A DNA stretch of 64,000 bases from GCA-002727735 sp038134525 (GCA_038134525.1 JAYPVI010000002.1:62001-126000), one strand, 5' to 3'; counted from the first letter of the stretch, positions 51,840 to 61,828 are shown. Notes: a model not told the origin generated them from the letters alone. Numbers and translations are program-made.

Positions 51840-51847
51840 CAAATATA
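51840..51847 (-). promoter_or_regulatory. Predicted -7 box for pdhA-pdhC
   Basis: Minus-strand TATATTTG, an exact TAnnTTTG match, 17 bases before the pdhA ATG. It gives pdhA-pdhC its own promoter apart from cdd. Confidence 0.55.
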
Positions 51848-51882
51848 TATTAAAGTTATTTAAACATTAAAAATGTTATGAA

Positions 51883-52371
51883 TTAATGTCTTTTTAAAGC
51901 ATCGGTTTTGAAGGCAAGTGGTAGTAGATCAGAAATACTATTGAGTTCGTATATCTCTCCAACTTCTCCTTTAAGAAATATAGGAATTTTGGTATTTTGA
52001 TTTCTTTCATATTCCACCATAACCTGTCTACACGCTCCACATGGAGTGATAGGCTCCTTAATTACTGCGTGAATTGCCCTCACAGAAACGGCCATCTTTT
52101 TTATAACTAAATTCGGAAAATGTGCACGACAATAATACAATAATACACGTTCGGCACATAAAGAAGAGGGTAATGCCATATTTTCTTGATTATTGGCTGT
52201 CATGATTTCTCCATTTTCTAGCAATGCTGATGCACCTACATTAAAACCAGAATAAACAGCATAAGCTTTTTCAAGAATTTGATCCGAAGCCTCAATTAAC
52301 TTTTGATCTAAAACATCAAGTTCTTTTACTGACTCGTAAACCTTGTAAGAAAATGAAATATTCTTAATCAT
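51883..52371 (-). CDS. cdd: Cytidine deaminase
   Basis: 162 residues. GFNVGASALLENGEI near 42-56, catalytic Cys-Ala-Glu in SLCAERVLLYYC near 71-82 and zinc cysteines in PCGACRQVMVEY near 114-125. It deaminates cytidine and deoxycytidine to uridine forms. It lies between porV and pdhA, an order I recall in other flavobacteria. A one-mismatch box TATCTTTA (52385-52378, minus strand) is 6 bases upstream of its ATG. Confidence 0.95.
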   Translation of the reverse strand: MIKNISFSYKVYESVKELDVLDQKLIEASDQILEKAYAVYSGFNVGASALLENGEIMTANNQENMALPSSLCAERVLLYYCRAHFPNLVIKKMAVSVRAIHAVIKEPITPCGACRQVMVEYERNQNTKIPIFLKGEVGEIYELNSISDLLPLAFKTDALKRH

Positions 52372-52399
52372 GGGCTATAAAGATAATAAATAGATGAAA

Positions 52400-53665
52400 T
52401 TATTCAGAAGAACTTGTCTCAGATGAACCAAGATTAAAATTAATTGAAAACCTTATGGTATTAGCAAGTGGACTTTGCTGAGTTAAGGCAAGAATGTAAG
52501 ATAAATCGAGTCCAATAACTTTGTATTTTATTCCTGCGCCAAATGATATAAATTGTCTATTCCCTTTTGTTGGATGTTCGAAAAAATAACCTGCTCTTAA
52601 AGCAAAAAGTTCAGAATACAAAAACTCCATACCAGCAGATAGATTTACTTCTCTAAGTTCTTCTTTGAATATTGAACCATTTTCAACAGTGTAAACTCCA
52701 CCATCATTAATTAAACTTCCTGGTGCATCAGTAAATGATCCAAACATACCAGAAGCTACACCTACATTAGGATCTCTTCCTGATAAAATCATATTTGGAT
52801 TATTTGGATCATAAATAGGAGGAGTGGGAATTAGTAATTTGTTTGCATCAATCGTAAAGGTAAACTTGTTGTATTCATCTAAATCCATATTTAGTGCTGA
52901 ACCAAACCTCAAATTTGTTGGGATAAAATCCCGATCTGCATTCTCCGTATATGCCATCTTTGCTCCAATATTTGAAATATTAGCTCCAAAAGCTAAAGAT
53001 GAAGGCATATCACCAATGTCAAAAGGATTAGATTGATAGTAAAATGATAAATCTGTTGATACACTTTGCCCAGGCTTTGTACTTGCACCAGCCACTTGAG
53101 TACCACCTGTTAAGTTTGAGAAAATATACCTTGCTGTCAAGCCAGCTGATAAGTTATTGCTTAATTTTCTTGAGTACGCTAGATCTACAGCAAATTCATT
53201 GGGATTAAAGTCACGTATCGTTTGACCATAAACATCTGTAAAGGTGATACTTCCAAGAGAAAAATACCTTAAAGACATGCCAATGGTAGAAAATCGATCT
53301 AATCGTTTGTATCCAGAAAGATAAGCTAAATTAATGTCATTAACTAGTGCTCTTAGCCAAGGTGAATAAGATAAACTATAGCCCATATCGTTTATTTCAT
53401 CGATAAAAACCAACTTAGCAGGGTTCCAATGCATTGCATTTGCATCAGGACTAATTGCAACACCAGCATCTCCCATGGCTCCAGATCTTGAATCAGGAGA
53501 AATCAACAGAAAAGGAACTGCAGAAGTTATGGTATTTATACCCGAACTTCCGTTTAAGGTTTGAGTAGAAATTTGCGCCTTTAGATTGCTTGCTAAAAAA
53601 AGAGCAACCAGCAAAAAAGTTGATTGTATTTTAAATCGATTTAAGTTTCCCATACTTTTTATCAT
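52400..53665 (-). CDS. porV: Type IX secretion outer-membrane protein PorV (LptO)
   Basis: 421 residues from ATG 53665; ATG 53653 is an equally good start (MGNLNRF). Signal peptide ends near NLKAQ. The mature protein starts with the PorV/FadL-like block AVPFLLISPDSRSGAMGDAGVA and NAMHWNPAKL, followed by a barrel pattern rich in aromatic strands. PorV shuttles cargo from the translocon to the PorU sortase. It follows porU by about 46 bases and has its own promoter box, consistent with separate control of the two. Confidence 0.93.
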   Translation of the reverse strand: MIKSMGNLNRFKIQSTFLLVALFLASNLKAQISTQTLNGSSGINTITSAVPFLLISPDSRSGAMGDAGVAISPDANAMHWNPAKLVFIDEINDMGYSLSYSPWLRALVNDINLAYLSGYKRLDRFSTIGMSLRYFSLGSITFTDVYGQTIRDFNPNEFAVDLAYSRKLSNNLSAGLTARYIFSNLTGGTQVAGASTKPGQSVSTDLSFYYQSNPFDIGDMPSSLAFGANISNIGAKMAYTENADRDFIPTNLRFGSALNMDLDEYNKFTFTIDANKLLIPTPPIYDPNNPNMILSGRDPNVGVASGMFGSFTDAPGSLINDGGVYTVENGSIFKEELREVNLSAGMEFLYSELFALRAGYFFEHPTKGNRQFISFGAGIKYKVIGLDLSYILALTQQSPLANTIRFSINFNLGSSETSSSE

Positions 53666-53680
53666 AATTCACTATAACGA

Positions 53681-53688
53681 CAAATATA
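53681..53688 (-). promoter_or_regulatory. Predicted -7 box for porV
   Basis: Minus-strand TATATTTG matches TAnnTTTG, 15 bases before ATG 53665, in the short gap after porU. Confidence 0.55.
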
Positions 53689-53711
53689 TATAAATAGTAT
53701 ATAGAATTTAA

Positions 53712-56700
53712 TTATTTCAAGAGGAACATCGTTTCCGTTTTGGATGAGCTAAGCCCTTGTTCATTTGTAACCTTTAGTTTATATAAATAGACCCCTCTTG
53801 CCAATTGTTCACCAAAATCATCTAACCCATCCCATGAAATGCCGCTTGATCTAAAACCTTCATTGTGAATTCTCCTATTTATTGTTTTCACTATTTTTCC
53901 AGAAACATTATAAATATGAATATCCACATCAAGATAATTGCAGTTTTGATTGTGTTCAAAAAAGAAGGAAGTATTTGATGTAAATGGATTGGGGTAATTT
54001 AATACATGATTCAGTTTTATCTCTGCATTATCGACAACAATAAAGGTGATGTCTGATTTTGAAGAATTATTATAATTATCCCAAACTTTTAACTCAATTT
54101 GATGTTCACCGGCAGACAAATCTGTTATTTCATAGAAAATCTTACCACTCTGATAAGAGTCTAAATCAGATTCATAATATTCATTTAAAACGATGCTATT
54201 TGCATAATCACCATCTAAAATGAGCTCAATATCATGACCAATTCCATTTCCTACTGTATTTATACCGTTTGAATCAAATATATGAGCAATCAATACAGGA
54301 CTGTTATTTAAAATACCACCCGAAACAAAATTCATATCATTCATAAAGAGCTTAATATCTGGTCCAACCTCATCGCTTGTAGCATTGGTATTAATTCCTC
54401 CAATTATTAAGTTCTCATCACTGCCATTTCCATCAATTTGACCATTTTCAACATAAAAACTAATTCTTGAAGTTCCAAAAGAATAATCTATGTCCTTAGG
54501 AACTTTTAATTGAAAAGTAAATTGACCATTTGAAACGGTAGATTTCCCCTTGTAAATCAGGTTTTTCCACATCTGAAAGGGTGAAGCTGATGATCCAGCG
54601 TTTGTGCCCAAAGTGGAAAACGATGTTTTTTTATCGAATAGCGAGATATTTACGACTCCATTAAAAGTAGAATAAGGAAGGTGATATTCATTTTCTATGT
54701 GTCCATGTATAACTAATTCATCTAATGCACGAATAGTGTCTGTACTCGTAGAATCTAAAATAACATGTATTTCCGGTAAAGCCAATTTTAAAGCAGGGTC
54801 TCCCAATAGTGCAAATTTTCTATAATTCTGATCTGCACTATTCATAGCAAACTTGTTTTTTGTGCCTTTGTAAATATCTCCTAATCGTTGGGCTTCAAAA
54901 TTTACCAAGTCAAACACGGTGTCATAAAAATACCTATTTAACCATTCATTAGGAGTAGCATAAACCAATCTTGTTGTAGTGTAAAGCCCAACACCTCCTC
55001 CTTTTGGATTCAATAAAACAAATTCGCCAGCAGAAACTCGATCATGATCATCAAAACGACCAAACTCACAGGTGGCTGTCATAAATACGGGCATATTTGA
55101 TAAATTAGACCAATTTTGGATGGTCGGCACTTTTAAAATTTGTTCATGTGCCCACCCTGTTTCACCACCATGCCCAATGTAATTAACCAATAATGCCCCA
55201 TCATTTACACGCTGATTTATAGCAAGCTCTGCATCCGGTATTCTTTCACCTACTGCAGATGGTTGTTGAGCATAGGCGTCAGCATGTATTTTAATGATAT
55301 TTTGAGTAGGCTTAGTTTGCTCAATTTTAGAAGCCATAATCTCAATGTCATTGAAATAGGCATTTTGGTCTTCATCATCACTCACAAGAATGACTTTATT
55401 TCTCCAATCACCAAAAATTCCATTATTAGAGTTAATATTACAAGAAGCCGTTGGACTTAAGGAATCAATAGTTTGATAATGGATTATTTTCTGAACTACA
55501 TTCATAGCTTCCTGTTCTGTAGAAACAGTCAATCTTCCAATTGCAATATTTAATAAATCTGTATTCCTCATTGCCCCACCATCAGAAAGAATTGCAAAAT
55601 AATCGTCCGTTGCAAAGGTTTGAACCTTAGATAAGGATTCTTGTGATTCAAATACGGGTAACAGATTATTACCATGATCAAGAATATTTCTATTATCATA
55701 CGTTCCATCTCCGAGTAATAAACAATATTTAGGAATTTGATTTGGATTACCGGATCCTCTGACATAAAACATCCTTAGAAATTGTTTAATTGCTGTTGCA
55801 TCTCTCATTCCGGATGAGAATTCATTATAAATCTGTTTATCTGTGACTATATGAACAGATAACCCTTCGTTTTCATGAAATGTTTTCAACTGTGTAGCGG
55901 GGTTTAAAAACTTACTATTGGTAATAATAATCATATCTGCCGATGATAAACCATGTAAGTTTTGACTATCTAGTTTTTTGATAAAAGAGGGATTTGCAAA
56001 TGCATTTCCAGAAATTGCAACATAATGTTTCAAACTGTCCACTTCATCTTTAAAAAATAGGTTGTTACCAACTCTTTCAAAGGCTATATTTTTAACATTT
56101 TTCAAGTCAGTTATATCCCAAATCATTTGAACAGTATTACTATTTTGTAAATTGATCATTGACCAAACTGAATTATTACTAGAAAGTTTGAAATCAAAAG
56201 AAGAATTATCTACTTTAAGTTGTCTTTTACAATTCACTTCAATGTAATCTAAATACCCTTTTGCTGAGGGTGAACCATTGTTATTGTAAGTTAAATCCAT
56301 TTGAAAATTGGAATTTAAATTGTTTGCAAATGGATATTCAACTATTGCTGCTCTTCCTGCATCGGACAAATAAGAACTACCAGATCCATTAATAGTGATC
56401 GTTCTATTTTGACCAAATAAGGATAAGTTAAATGAAGCTGGAGTAGACGAAGATTTGCTGACAACCCTAAGCTTCACAAAAGAAGAATCGCCTAAATTAT
56501 TAAAAGGGAAATTATAACTATACTGATTTGTTAAATCAAAAACGTCACCCAACCATATAGCTCCTGACTTTAATAGATTAATCTTGTCATCATTGATGTA
56601 ATTGAAATCCCAAAATTCATTAAACTCTTTATTAAAATTTTGATTTAGATAGTTAACGCTATCTATTAAATTTGTTACGCCAGAACCAATTCCTAAAAAG

Positions 56701-57509
56701 CAGTAAGCGCTATCTGAATATGTATGTTTAATATGAACAAATTTCCCATTGATTTTTTCAATTCTATCACTACCCGAATGATAAAATAGAATGTAATCAT
56801 CAGATGAAAAAATTCCATCATTTCCATCATTTATAAACAAGGTTCTCTGTATTAAATCATCCGGTCGAAATGTGCCATTTTCCGAATTTAATAAACCAAA
56901 ATTATTAGAATATAGATGAAGGTGAGAAGTTGAGACAGGACCATTAATAATTCCATTATTTAGTAAAAAAGAATAATCGATTTTATATAAACCACTATTA
57001 TAAATACCTAACTTATACCAGTTCCATCCATTTGATAAAATAGATTGACTAGCGAATTCAGTAGATTTATTTCTAACTCTTGAATTAGTTGTTTTATGAA
57101 GTGTTAAATTAAATTGCTTTAGTCTGTAAAATTGTCCATTAACAACTCTAATACAGGAAAGTAAAACTTGTGTTTTTTTTCTTTTCGTGTTTTCTTCTTG
57201 ATCTGCAAAACTCACCATGTAGCTTTCGTTCTTGGGTAAAGCAAGTTTTAAAGATGTTTTTATTTCAACTAACTCCTCTTCAAATTCCAAACTAACTAAT
57301 ACATAAGATCCAAAATCGAGTTCTTTTTGAAAAAAAAGGTTATTTAAAACCGGATCATAGTATCCTGCTTCTGGATAAAAAGGAAAAGTGATTTGAAGAT
57401 CATTGCGATGTGTTATGTAAGTTACATCAGAGCTAATTCTGATGATCTTTTGGGCAAAACTTGAATTAATCCAAAATAAAATAATAATTAAGACTGTTAT
57501 CCTTCTCAT
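53712..57509 (-). CDS. porU: Type IX secretion sortase PorU (gingipain-like C25 protease)
   Basis: 1265 residues from ATG 57509; an in-frame TTG at 57515 adds two residues and is not needed. Signal peptide (about 1-20, ending NSSFAQ), a long N-terminal beta-rich region, then a C25 peptidase domain with LLGDGTYDN, catalytic His780 in YIGHGGETGWAH and catalytic Cys814 in TATCEFGRFDD; the spacing of 34 resembles gingipains. The end has a FlgD-like/type-A CTD block (NYPNPFTSNTSFFFEHN ... GVYLYKL). PorU cuts the C-terminal signal of cargo and attaches it to anionic LPS. Located directly upstream of porV. Confidence 0.95.
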   Translation of the reverse strand: MRRITVLIIILFWINSSFAQKIIRISSDVTYITHRNDLQITFPFYPEAGYYDPVLNNLFFQKELDFGSYVLVSLEFEEELVEIKTSLKLALPKNESYMVSFADQEENTKRKKTQVLLSCIRVVNGQFYRLKQFNLTLHKTTNSRVRNKSTEFASQSILSNGWNWYKLGIYNSGLYKIDYSFLLNNGIINGPVSTSHLHLYSNNFGLLNSENGTFRPDDLIQRTLFINDGNDGIFSSDDYILFYHSGSDRIEKINGKFVHIKHTYSDSAYCFLGIGSGVTNLIDSVNYLNQNFNKEFNEFWDFNYINDDKINLLKSGAIWLGDVFDLTNQYSYNFPFNNLGDSSFVKLRVVSKSSSTPASFNLSLFGQNRTITINGSGSSYLSDAGRAAIVEYPFANNLNSNFQMDLTYNNNGSPSAKGYLDYIEVNCKRQLKVDNSSFDFKLSSNNSVWSMINLQNSNTVQMIWDITDLKNVKNIAFERVGNNLFFKDEVDSLKHYVAISGNAFANPSFIKKLDSQNLHGLSSADMIIITNSKFLNPATQLKTFHENEGLSVHIVTDKQIYNEFSSGMRDATAIKQFLRMFYVRGSGNPNQIPKYCLLLGDGTYDNRNILDHGNNLLPVFESQESLSKVQTFATDDYFAILSDGGAMRNTDLLNIAIGRLTVSTEQEAMNVVQKIIHYQTIDSLSPTASCNINSNNGIFGDWRNKVILVSDDEDQNAYFNDIEIMASKIEQTKPTQNIIKIHADAYAQQPSAVGERIPDAELAINQRVNDGALLVNYIGHGGETGWAHEQILKVPTIQNWSNLSNMPVFMTATCEFGRFDDHDRVSAGEFVLLNPKGGGVGLYTTTRLVYATPNEWLNRYFYDTVFDLVNFEAQRLGDIYKGTKNKFAMNSADQNYRKFALLGDPALKLALPEIHVILDSTSTDTIRALDELVIHGHIENEYHLPYSTFNGVVNISLFDKKTSFSTLGTNAGSSASPFQMWKNLIYKGKSTVSNGQFTFQLKVPKDIDYSFGTSRISFYVENGQIDGNGSDENLIIGGINTNATSDEVGPDIKLFMNDMNFVSGGILNNSPVLIAHIFDSNGINTVGNGIGHDIELILDGDYANSIVLNEYYESDLDSYQSGKIFYEITDLSAGEHQIELKVWDNYNNSSKSDITFIVVDNAEIKLNHVLNYPNPFTSNTSFFFEHNQNCNYLDVDIHIYNVSGKIVKTINRRIHNEGFRSSGISWDGLDDFGEQLARGVYLYKLKVTNEQGLSSSKTETMFLLK

Positions 57510-57532
57510 TAACAATGGTTATCTTTAGAACT

Positions 57533-57540
57533 CAAAATTA
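57533..57540 (-). promoter_or_regulatory. Predicted -7 box for porU
   Basis: Minus-strand TAATTTTG matches TAnnTTTG, 23 bases before the porU ATG at 57509. The 100-base gap to the divergent porP gene shows no clear box on the plus strand. Confidence 0.5.
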
Positions 57541-57609
57541 AAATGATTATTGTAATACTTTATAAATGATTAAGTAGCAATAATTGTTTTTTTGTATAAT
57601 TGATGCTTG

Positions 57610-58620
57610 ATGATGAAATTTATTAGTAAAATATTTGAATTAATGTCCCTAAAATATGCCATCATCTTTATGGTTTTAAGTATTTCATCCTTTACAATAA
57701 CTAAAACATATTCTCAAGATGCAGAATTCACACAATTTTATGCCAGCCCCATTTTTTTAAATCCTGCCTTTGCTGGCACTCATATGTGCCCTAGACTAAC
57801 ATTTAATCACAGAAACCAGTGGCCTGGAGTTCCAGCGACATTTGTAACCAATGCCTTTTCTTATGACCAGCATATTGATGGATTACATGGTGGTCTTGGA
57901 CTTATGGTAGTAAATGATAGAATGGCAAATTCGCTTCAAAACAATAGAGTTAGTGGAGTTTATTCTTATCAAATGAAATTATCAAGAAAATTTTCGTTTA
58001 GATGGGGATTTGAAGCCACATTTTGGCAAAAAAAACTGGATTGGAACCAACTTACATTTGGCGATATGATTGATCCAATAAGAGGCTTTGTATATCAAAC
58101 AGGGGATTTACCCAGAGGGGGATCGAGATCTGGATTAGATTTATCAGCCGGTTTACTAGGCTTTAGTGAACAGTTTTATTTTGGATTTGCTGCCCATCAT
58201 TTAACAGAACCTAATGAATCACTATTAACAAATGAAACCAGTCCTCTTCCAAGAAAATTAACAGGACACATGGGATTTCATATACCTTGGTCTGGAAATA
58301 GCTCTGTTTATAGAGAAACTGAAACTGTTGTTTCTCCAAATATCCTTTACAGAATGCAAGGAAGTGCCCAACAATTAAATATGGGACTTTATGTTCAAAA
58401 GGGGCCTTATGTTGGTGGAGTTTGGTATAGAAATCAAGATGCTTTTATAATTCTTCTAGGAGTTGAAGTTGGACTTGTAAAAGTTGGGTACAGTTACGAT
58501 GTTACCGTGTCTGATTTATCGATGGCCACTTCTGGTTCTCATGAGTTATCTTTACAGATTAATTTTGACTGTCAGCCAAAAAAGAGAACATACAGAACAA
58601 TTAGTTGTCCTTCTTTCTAA
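57610..58620 (+). CDS. PorP/SprF-family type IX secretion outer-membrane protein
   Basis: 336 residues from ATG 57610; the in-frame ATG 57643 (MSLKYAIIF) would give a more compact signal peptide ending TYSQ and is a serious alternative. Directly after the cleavage site comes the family hallmark AEFTQFYASPIFLNPAFAGTH, followed by FNHRNQWPG and a barrel pattern with GLGLMVVND and LSAGLLGFSEQFYFGFAAHHL. PorP/SprF proteins help export or anchor type IX cargo. It sits between divergent porU and gldJ rather than beside a large adhesin. Confidence 0.88.
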   Translation: MMKFISKIFELMSLKYAIIFMVLSISSFTITKTYSQDAEFTQFYASPIFLNPAFAGTHMCPRLTFNHRNQWPGVPATFVTNAFSYDQHIDGLHGGLGLMVVNDRMANSLQNNRVSGVYSYQMKLSRKFSFRWGFEATFWQKKLDWNQLTFGDMIDPIRGFVYQTGDLPRGGSRSGLDLSAGLLGFSEQFYFGFAAHHLTEPNESLLTNETSPLPRKLTGHMGFHIPWSGNSSVYRETETVVSPNILYRMQGSAQQLNMGLYVQKGPYVGGVWYRNQDAFIILLGVEVGLVKVGYSYDVTVSDLSMATSGSHELSLQINFDCQPKKRTYRTISCPSF

Positions 58621-58629
58621 AAATTTACC

Positions 58630-58637
58630 TAAATTTG
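58630..58637 (+). promoter_or_regulatory. Predicted -7 box for gldJ
   Basis: TAAATTTG matches TAnnTTTG. A TTG (58605-58607) lies 22 bases upstream, near the -33 spacing expected, giving gldJ its own start with a leader of about 45 bases in addition to read-through from porP. Confidence 0.5.
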
Positions 58638-58687
58638 TAACTTTACGTTCAAAATATTCGTTTAGAGCGAGACTAAATAAATTATAG

Positions 58688-60616
58688 ATGAAGAAAAGTA
58701 TTTACATTATCGGGGTTTTTGTCACTGCTTTAATAACAAGCTGTACAGAGTATGAAACTTCAAGTATTACTGGGTGGGATTACAACAATCCCAAAAATGG
58801 AGGATTTCAAAAAGTTCCCTATGCAGAACAGGAAACAGGGCCTGGCCTTATTCTAGTTGAAGGTGGAACTTTCACTATGGGTAGAATTGAACAAGATGTC
58901 ACCTATGAGAACCACAATGTTCCAAGAAGAGTTACCGTTTCTTCTTTTTACATGGATGAAACTGAAATTTCAAACTTCCACTGGTGTGAATATCTATATT
59001 GGGTAGGTAGAACCTATATAGACTTTCCCATGATCTATAAAAAAGCATTGCCAGATACACTTTGTTGGAGAGAAAAACTTGGTTCTAATGAAAAATACGT
59101 TGAGTATTATTTAAGACATCCTGCATATAGAGACTATCCTGTTGTAGGGATCTCCTGGAATCAAGCTAATGATTTTGCCGCTTGGAGAACTGATAGAGTA
59201 AATGAATACATATTAATCAGGGAAGGTATTCTTATGATGAACCCTAATCAACAAAATGAGCCTTTTACTACTGATGCCTATTTTGCTGGGCAATACGAAC
59301 AAGGATTAAATCCACAAGGACAAATTGCAGATTTAGATCCTTCAAAGGGTGGATATGATCCTACTACAGGAAAGTTTAAACCTCGTGACATGGCTACTAG
59401 AACTGTTCAAATGTCAGATGGGATATTATTACCGAGATATAGACTCCCAACAGAAGCAGAATGGGAATTTGCTGCTTATGGCTTAATTGGAAACACCATT
59501 GATGAAAGAATAATTGAAAAAAGATTATATCCTTGGGATGGGCATTGGGTAAGAAATCCACAGGAAAACTTTCAAGGAGACATGCTTGCTAACTTTGTCA
59601 GAGGTAGAGGTGACTACATGGGTGTAGCTGGACACCTGAATGACAATGCTGATATTACGGCTCCTATTTATTCCTACTGGCCGAATGATTACGGTCTTTA
59701 CAATATGGCTGGAAATGTGAGTGAATGGGTTAGCGATGTGTACAGACCATTAACATCTGAAGATGTGGATGAATTCAGACCTTACAGAGGAAACGTATTC
59801 AAAACCAAAACCCTTAATGCATCTGGATCAATTGATGAAAAGTACGATGCTACCATTTATGACATTTATGGAATTGAGCAATATCTCATAGAATTTAGAG
59901 CAGAAAGACAAGGAAAAGCGGAGAGAAAATATGGATACTCACCTAAAAACATGCTAGATTCTGTAGAAACTGAACTTCTAAACACGGTAGATCAGTATGT
60001 TCAAGATGCCAAAAAGCTTCTTGAGGACAAACAATTAATTGAAGCTTCAGTTAAAATACAGGAGATTTTTGATAATGTTTTTGAAGATTTTGAAATGCAA
60101 GTTGAACAAGATGTTAGTCTTGCAGGATATTCGATTCAAATTAGTCCAATGTTAAGAGTTGGAATGGCTAACTATATCGTTAATACACCAGGTAACGTAA
60201 AGATGCGTGATGTAACTGCTGAAGAAAACATGAAGAGAAGTAATTATAGAATCGCTGACAACATTGATTATTTAGATGGAGATTTAAAGTCATCTAAATG
60301 GCATCCAGGTGATCCGGATTATAATGAACCTATAATTAACGAGTTTAATGCTGGCACAAAAAATGAAGATTTTGCAATGTATCAAAGAGGACCTGAAAAA
60401 TCTTTAGGAGGAATCAAAAATCCAGCAGGAGCGCCAACTACTTTAATTTCTGATAAATCAAGAGTATTTAAAGGTGCATCTTGGAAAGATAGAGCTTACT
60501 ATCTAAATCCTGGTACAAGAAGATTCTTAGAGGAAGATAGATCAACGTCAACCATCGGATTTAGATGTGCTATGGACAGGATTGGAAGTCCTACAGGTAT
60601 TGGTGTATTTAAATAA
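58688..60616 (+). CDS. gldJ: Gliding-motility/type IX secretion lipoprotein GldJ
   Basis: 642 residues. Lipobox ALITSC gives lipidated Cys19. An FGE-sulfatase (SUMF1) fold follows in two blocks: GPGLILVEGGTFTMG near 52-66 with SFYMDETEISNFHW, RLPTEAEWEFAAYG near 254-267, and the C-terminal KGASWKDRAYYLNPG and TIGFRCAMD. A helical insertion (about 430-490) separates them. The GPGLxxVEGGTF wording is that of GldJ rather than GldK as I recall them. GldJ is required for gliding and for stability of other Gld proteins. The chain is longer than the roughly 560 residues I recall for Flavobacterium johnsoniae GldJ. Confidence 0.87.
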   Translation: MKKSIYIIGVFVTALITSCTEYETSSITGWDYNNPKNGGFQKVPYAEQETGPGLILVEGGTFTMGRIEQDVTYENHNVPRRVTVSSFYMDETEISNFHWCEYLYWVGRTYIDFPMIYKKALPDTLCWREKLGSNEKYVEYYLRHPAYRDYPVVGISWNQANDFAAWRTDRVNEYILIREGILMMNPNQQNEPFTTDAYFAGQYEQGLNPQGQIADLDPSKGGYDPTTGKFKPRDMATRTVQMSDGILLPRYRLPTEAEWEFAAYGLIGNTIDERIIEKRLYPWDGHWVRNPQENFQGDMLANFVRGRGDYMGVAGHLNDNADITAPIYSYWPNDYGLYNMAGNVSEWVSDVYRPLTSEDVDEFRPYRGNVFKTKTLNASGSIDEKYDATIYDIYGIEQYLIEFRAERQGKAERKYGYSPKNMLDSVETELLNTVDQYVQDAKKLLEDKQLIEASVKIQEIFDNVFEDFEMQVEQDVSLAGYSIQISPMLRVGMANYIVNTPGNVKMRDVTAEENMKRSNYRIADNIDYLDGDLKSSKWHPGDPDYNEPIINEFNAGTKNEDFAMYQRGPEKSLGGIKNPAGAPTTLISDKSRVFKGASWKDRAYYLNPGTRRFLEEDRSTSTIGFRCAMDRIGSPTGIGVFK

Positions 60617-60633
60617 TTTTTATAATACAATAT

Positions 60634-60661
60634 AAAAAAGGGGACACTTGTCCCCTTTTTT
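60634..60661 (+). terminator. Bidirectional rho-independent terminator after gldJ
   Basis: Six A, GGGGACA (60640-60646), a 2-base loop (CT), TGTCCCC (60649-60655), then six T. It lies 18 bases past the gldJ stop and 25 bases past the stop of the convergent acyl-CoA dehydrogenase gene, and is symmetric enough to end both. Confidence 0.88.
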
Positions 60662-60685
60662 ATGAGTTATAATCAAATTAATTGG

Positions 60686-61828
60686 TTAGTCTTTTAAAAT
60701 ACTTCGTGCTATTACAATTCGTTGAATTTCTGAAGTACCTTCATATATCTGCGTAATTTTTGCATCTCTCATTAAACGCTCAACATGGTATTCTTTAACA
60801 TAACCATATCCACCGTGAATTTGCACAGCTTCGACCGTAGTCCTCATAGCTACTTCGGAAGCATGTAATTTTGCCATCGATCCAGATAAAGCATAATCAA
60901 TTCCTTGGTCTTTGTGCCATGCAGACTTATAAACCAAGTTTCTAGCGTTTTCAATTTCCAGATACATATCAGCCAATTTAAATTGTATTGCCTGATGATT
61001 TGAAATGGGTTTACCAAATGTGGTTCTTTCTTTTGAATATGCAAGCGCTAATTCGTAAGCACCAGCGGCAATTCCTAAAGCTTGTGCAGCAATACCGATC
61101 CTACCTCCTGAAAGCGTTTTCATAGCAAACTTAAATCCAAATCCATCATCTCCAATTCTATTCTCTTTCGGTACTTTAACATCAGTAAAAACTAATGTAT
61201 GTGTATCACTCCCACGAATACCTAACTTATCTTCTTTTGCACTTATTTCAAACCCATCCCAACCCTTTTCAACAATAAAAGCATTTATTCCTCTATGTCC
61301 TTTATCTATGTCTGTTTGAGCAATAACCAAATAAGTAGATGCTGTACTGCCATTAGTAATCCAGTTTTTAGTACCATTTAATAAATAGTGGTCACCGTTA
61401 TCAATTGCTGTAGTTCTTTGAGATGTTGCATCTGACCCTGCTTCTGGTTCAGAAAGACAGAAGGCACCAATTTTTTCTCCTTTAGCAAGTGGAACCAAGT
61501 ATTTTTGTTTTTGCTCTTCATTGGCAAATTGTTCAAGTCCCCAACACACTAAGCTATTATTTACTGACATGGCAACAGAAATAGAAGCATCAATTTTGGA
61601 TATTTCTTCAATTGCAAGCACATAGCTTAATGTATCCATACCACTACCACCGTATTTTGGATCTACCATCATTCCCATAAATCCAAGTTCACCTAATTGT
61701 TTTAACTGATCGTAGGCTACGGTTTGTGTACTATCTCTTTCAATAACACCAGGTTTACATTCATTTATAGCAAAATCTTTAGCCGCATTTCTTACTGCTA
61801 AATGTTCTTCGGATAATTCAAAATTCAT
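60686..61828 (-). CDS. Acyl-CoA dehydrogenase
   Basis: 380 residues, the standard length. AFCLSEPEAGSDA near 127-139 (flavin/substrate loop), WITNG near 156-160, ALGIAAGAYELALAYSKERTTFGKPI near 245-270 and the C-terminal catalytic Glu in IYEGTSEIQRIVIAR near 361-375. It introduces the alpha-beta double bond in short-chain acyl-CoA; chain length cannot be assigned by eye. No ETF or other beta-oxidation gene is adjacent. Confidence 0.94.
   Translation of the reverse strand: MNFELSEEHLAVRNAAKDFAINECKPGVIERDSTQTVAYDQLKQLGELGFMGMMVDPKYGGSGMDTLSYVLAIEEISKIDASISVAMSVNNSLVCWGLEQFANEEQKQKYLVPLAKGEKIGAFCLSEPEAGSDATSQRTTAIDNGDHYLLNGTKNWITNGSTASTYLVIAQTDIDKGHRGINAFIVEKGWDGFEISAKEDKLGIRGSDTHTLVFTDVKVPKENRIGDDGFGFKFAMKTLSGGRIGIAAQALGIAAGAYELALAYSKERTTFGKPISNHQAIQFKLADMYLEIENARNLVYKSAWHKDQGIDYALSGSMAKLHASEVAMRTTVEAVQIHGGYGYVKEYHVERLMRDAKITQIYEGTSEIQRIVIARSILKD

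Noticed and set aside
58688..60616. GldK/PorK identity for the FGE-like lipoprotein
   Set aside because: Its core wording (GPGLILVEGGTF) is GldJ-like and no gldL/gldM/gldN follows; a terminator does.
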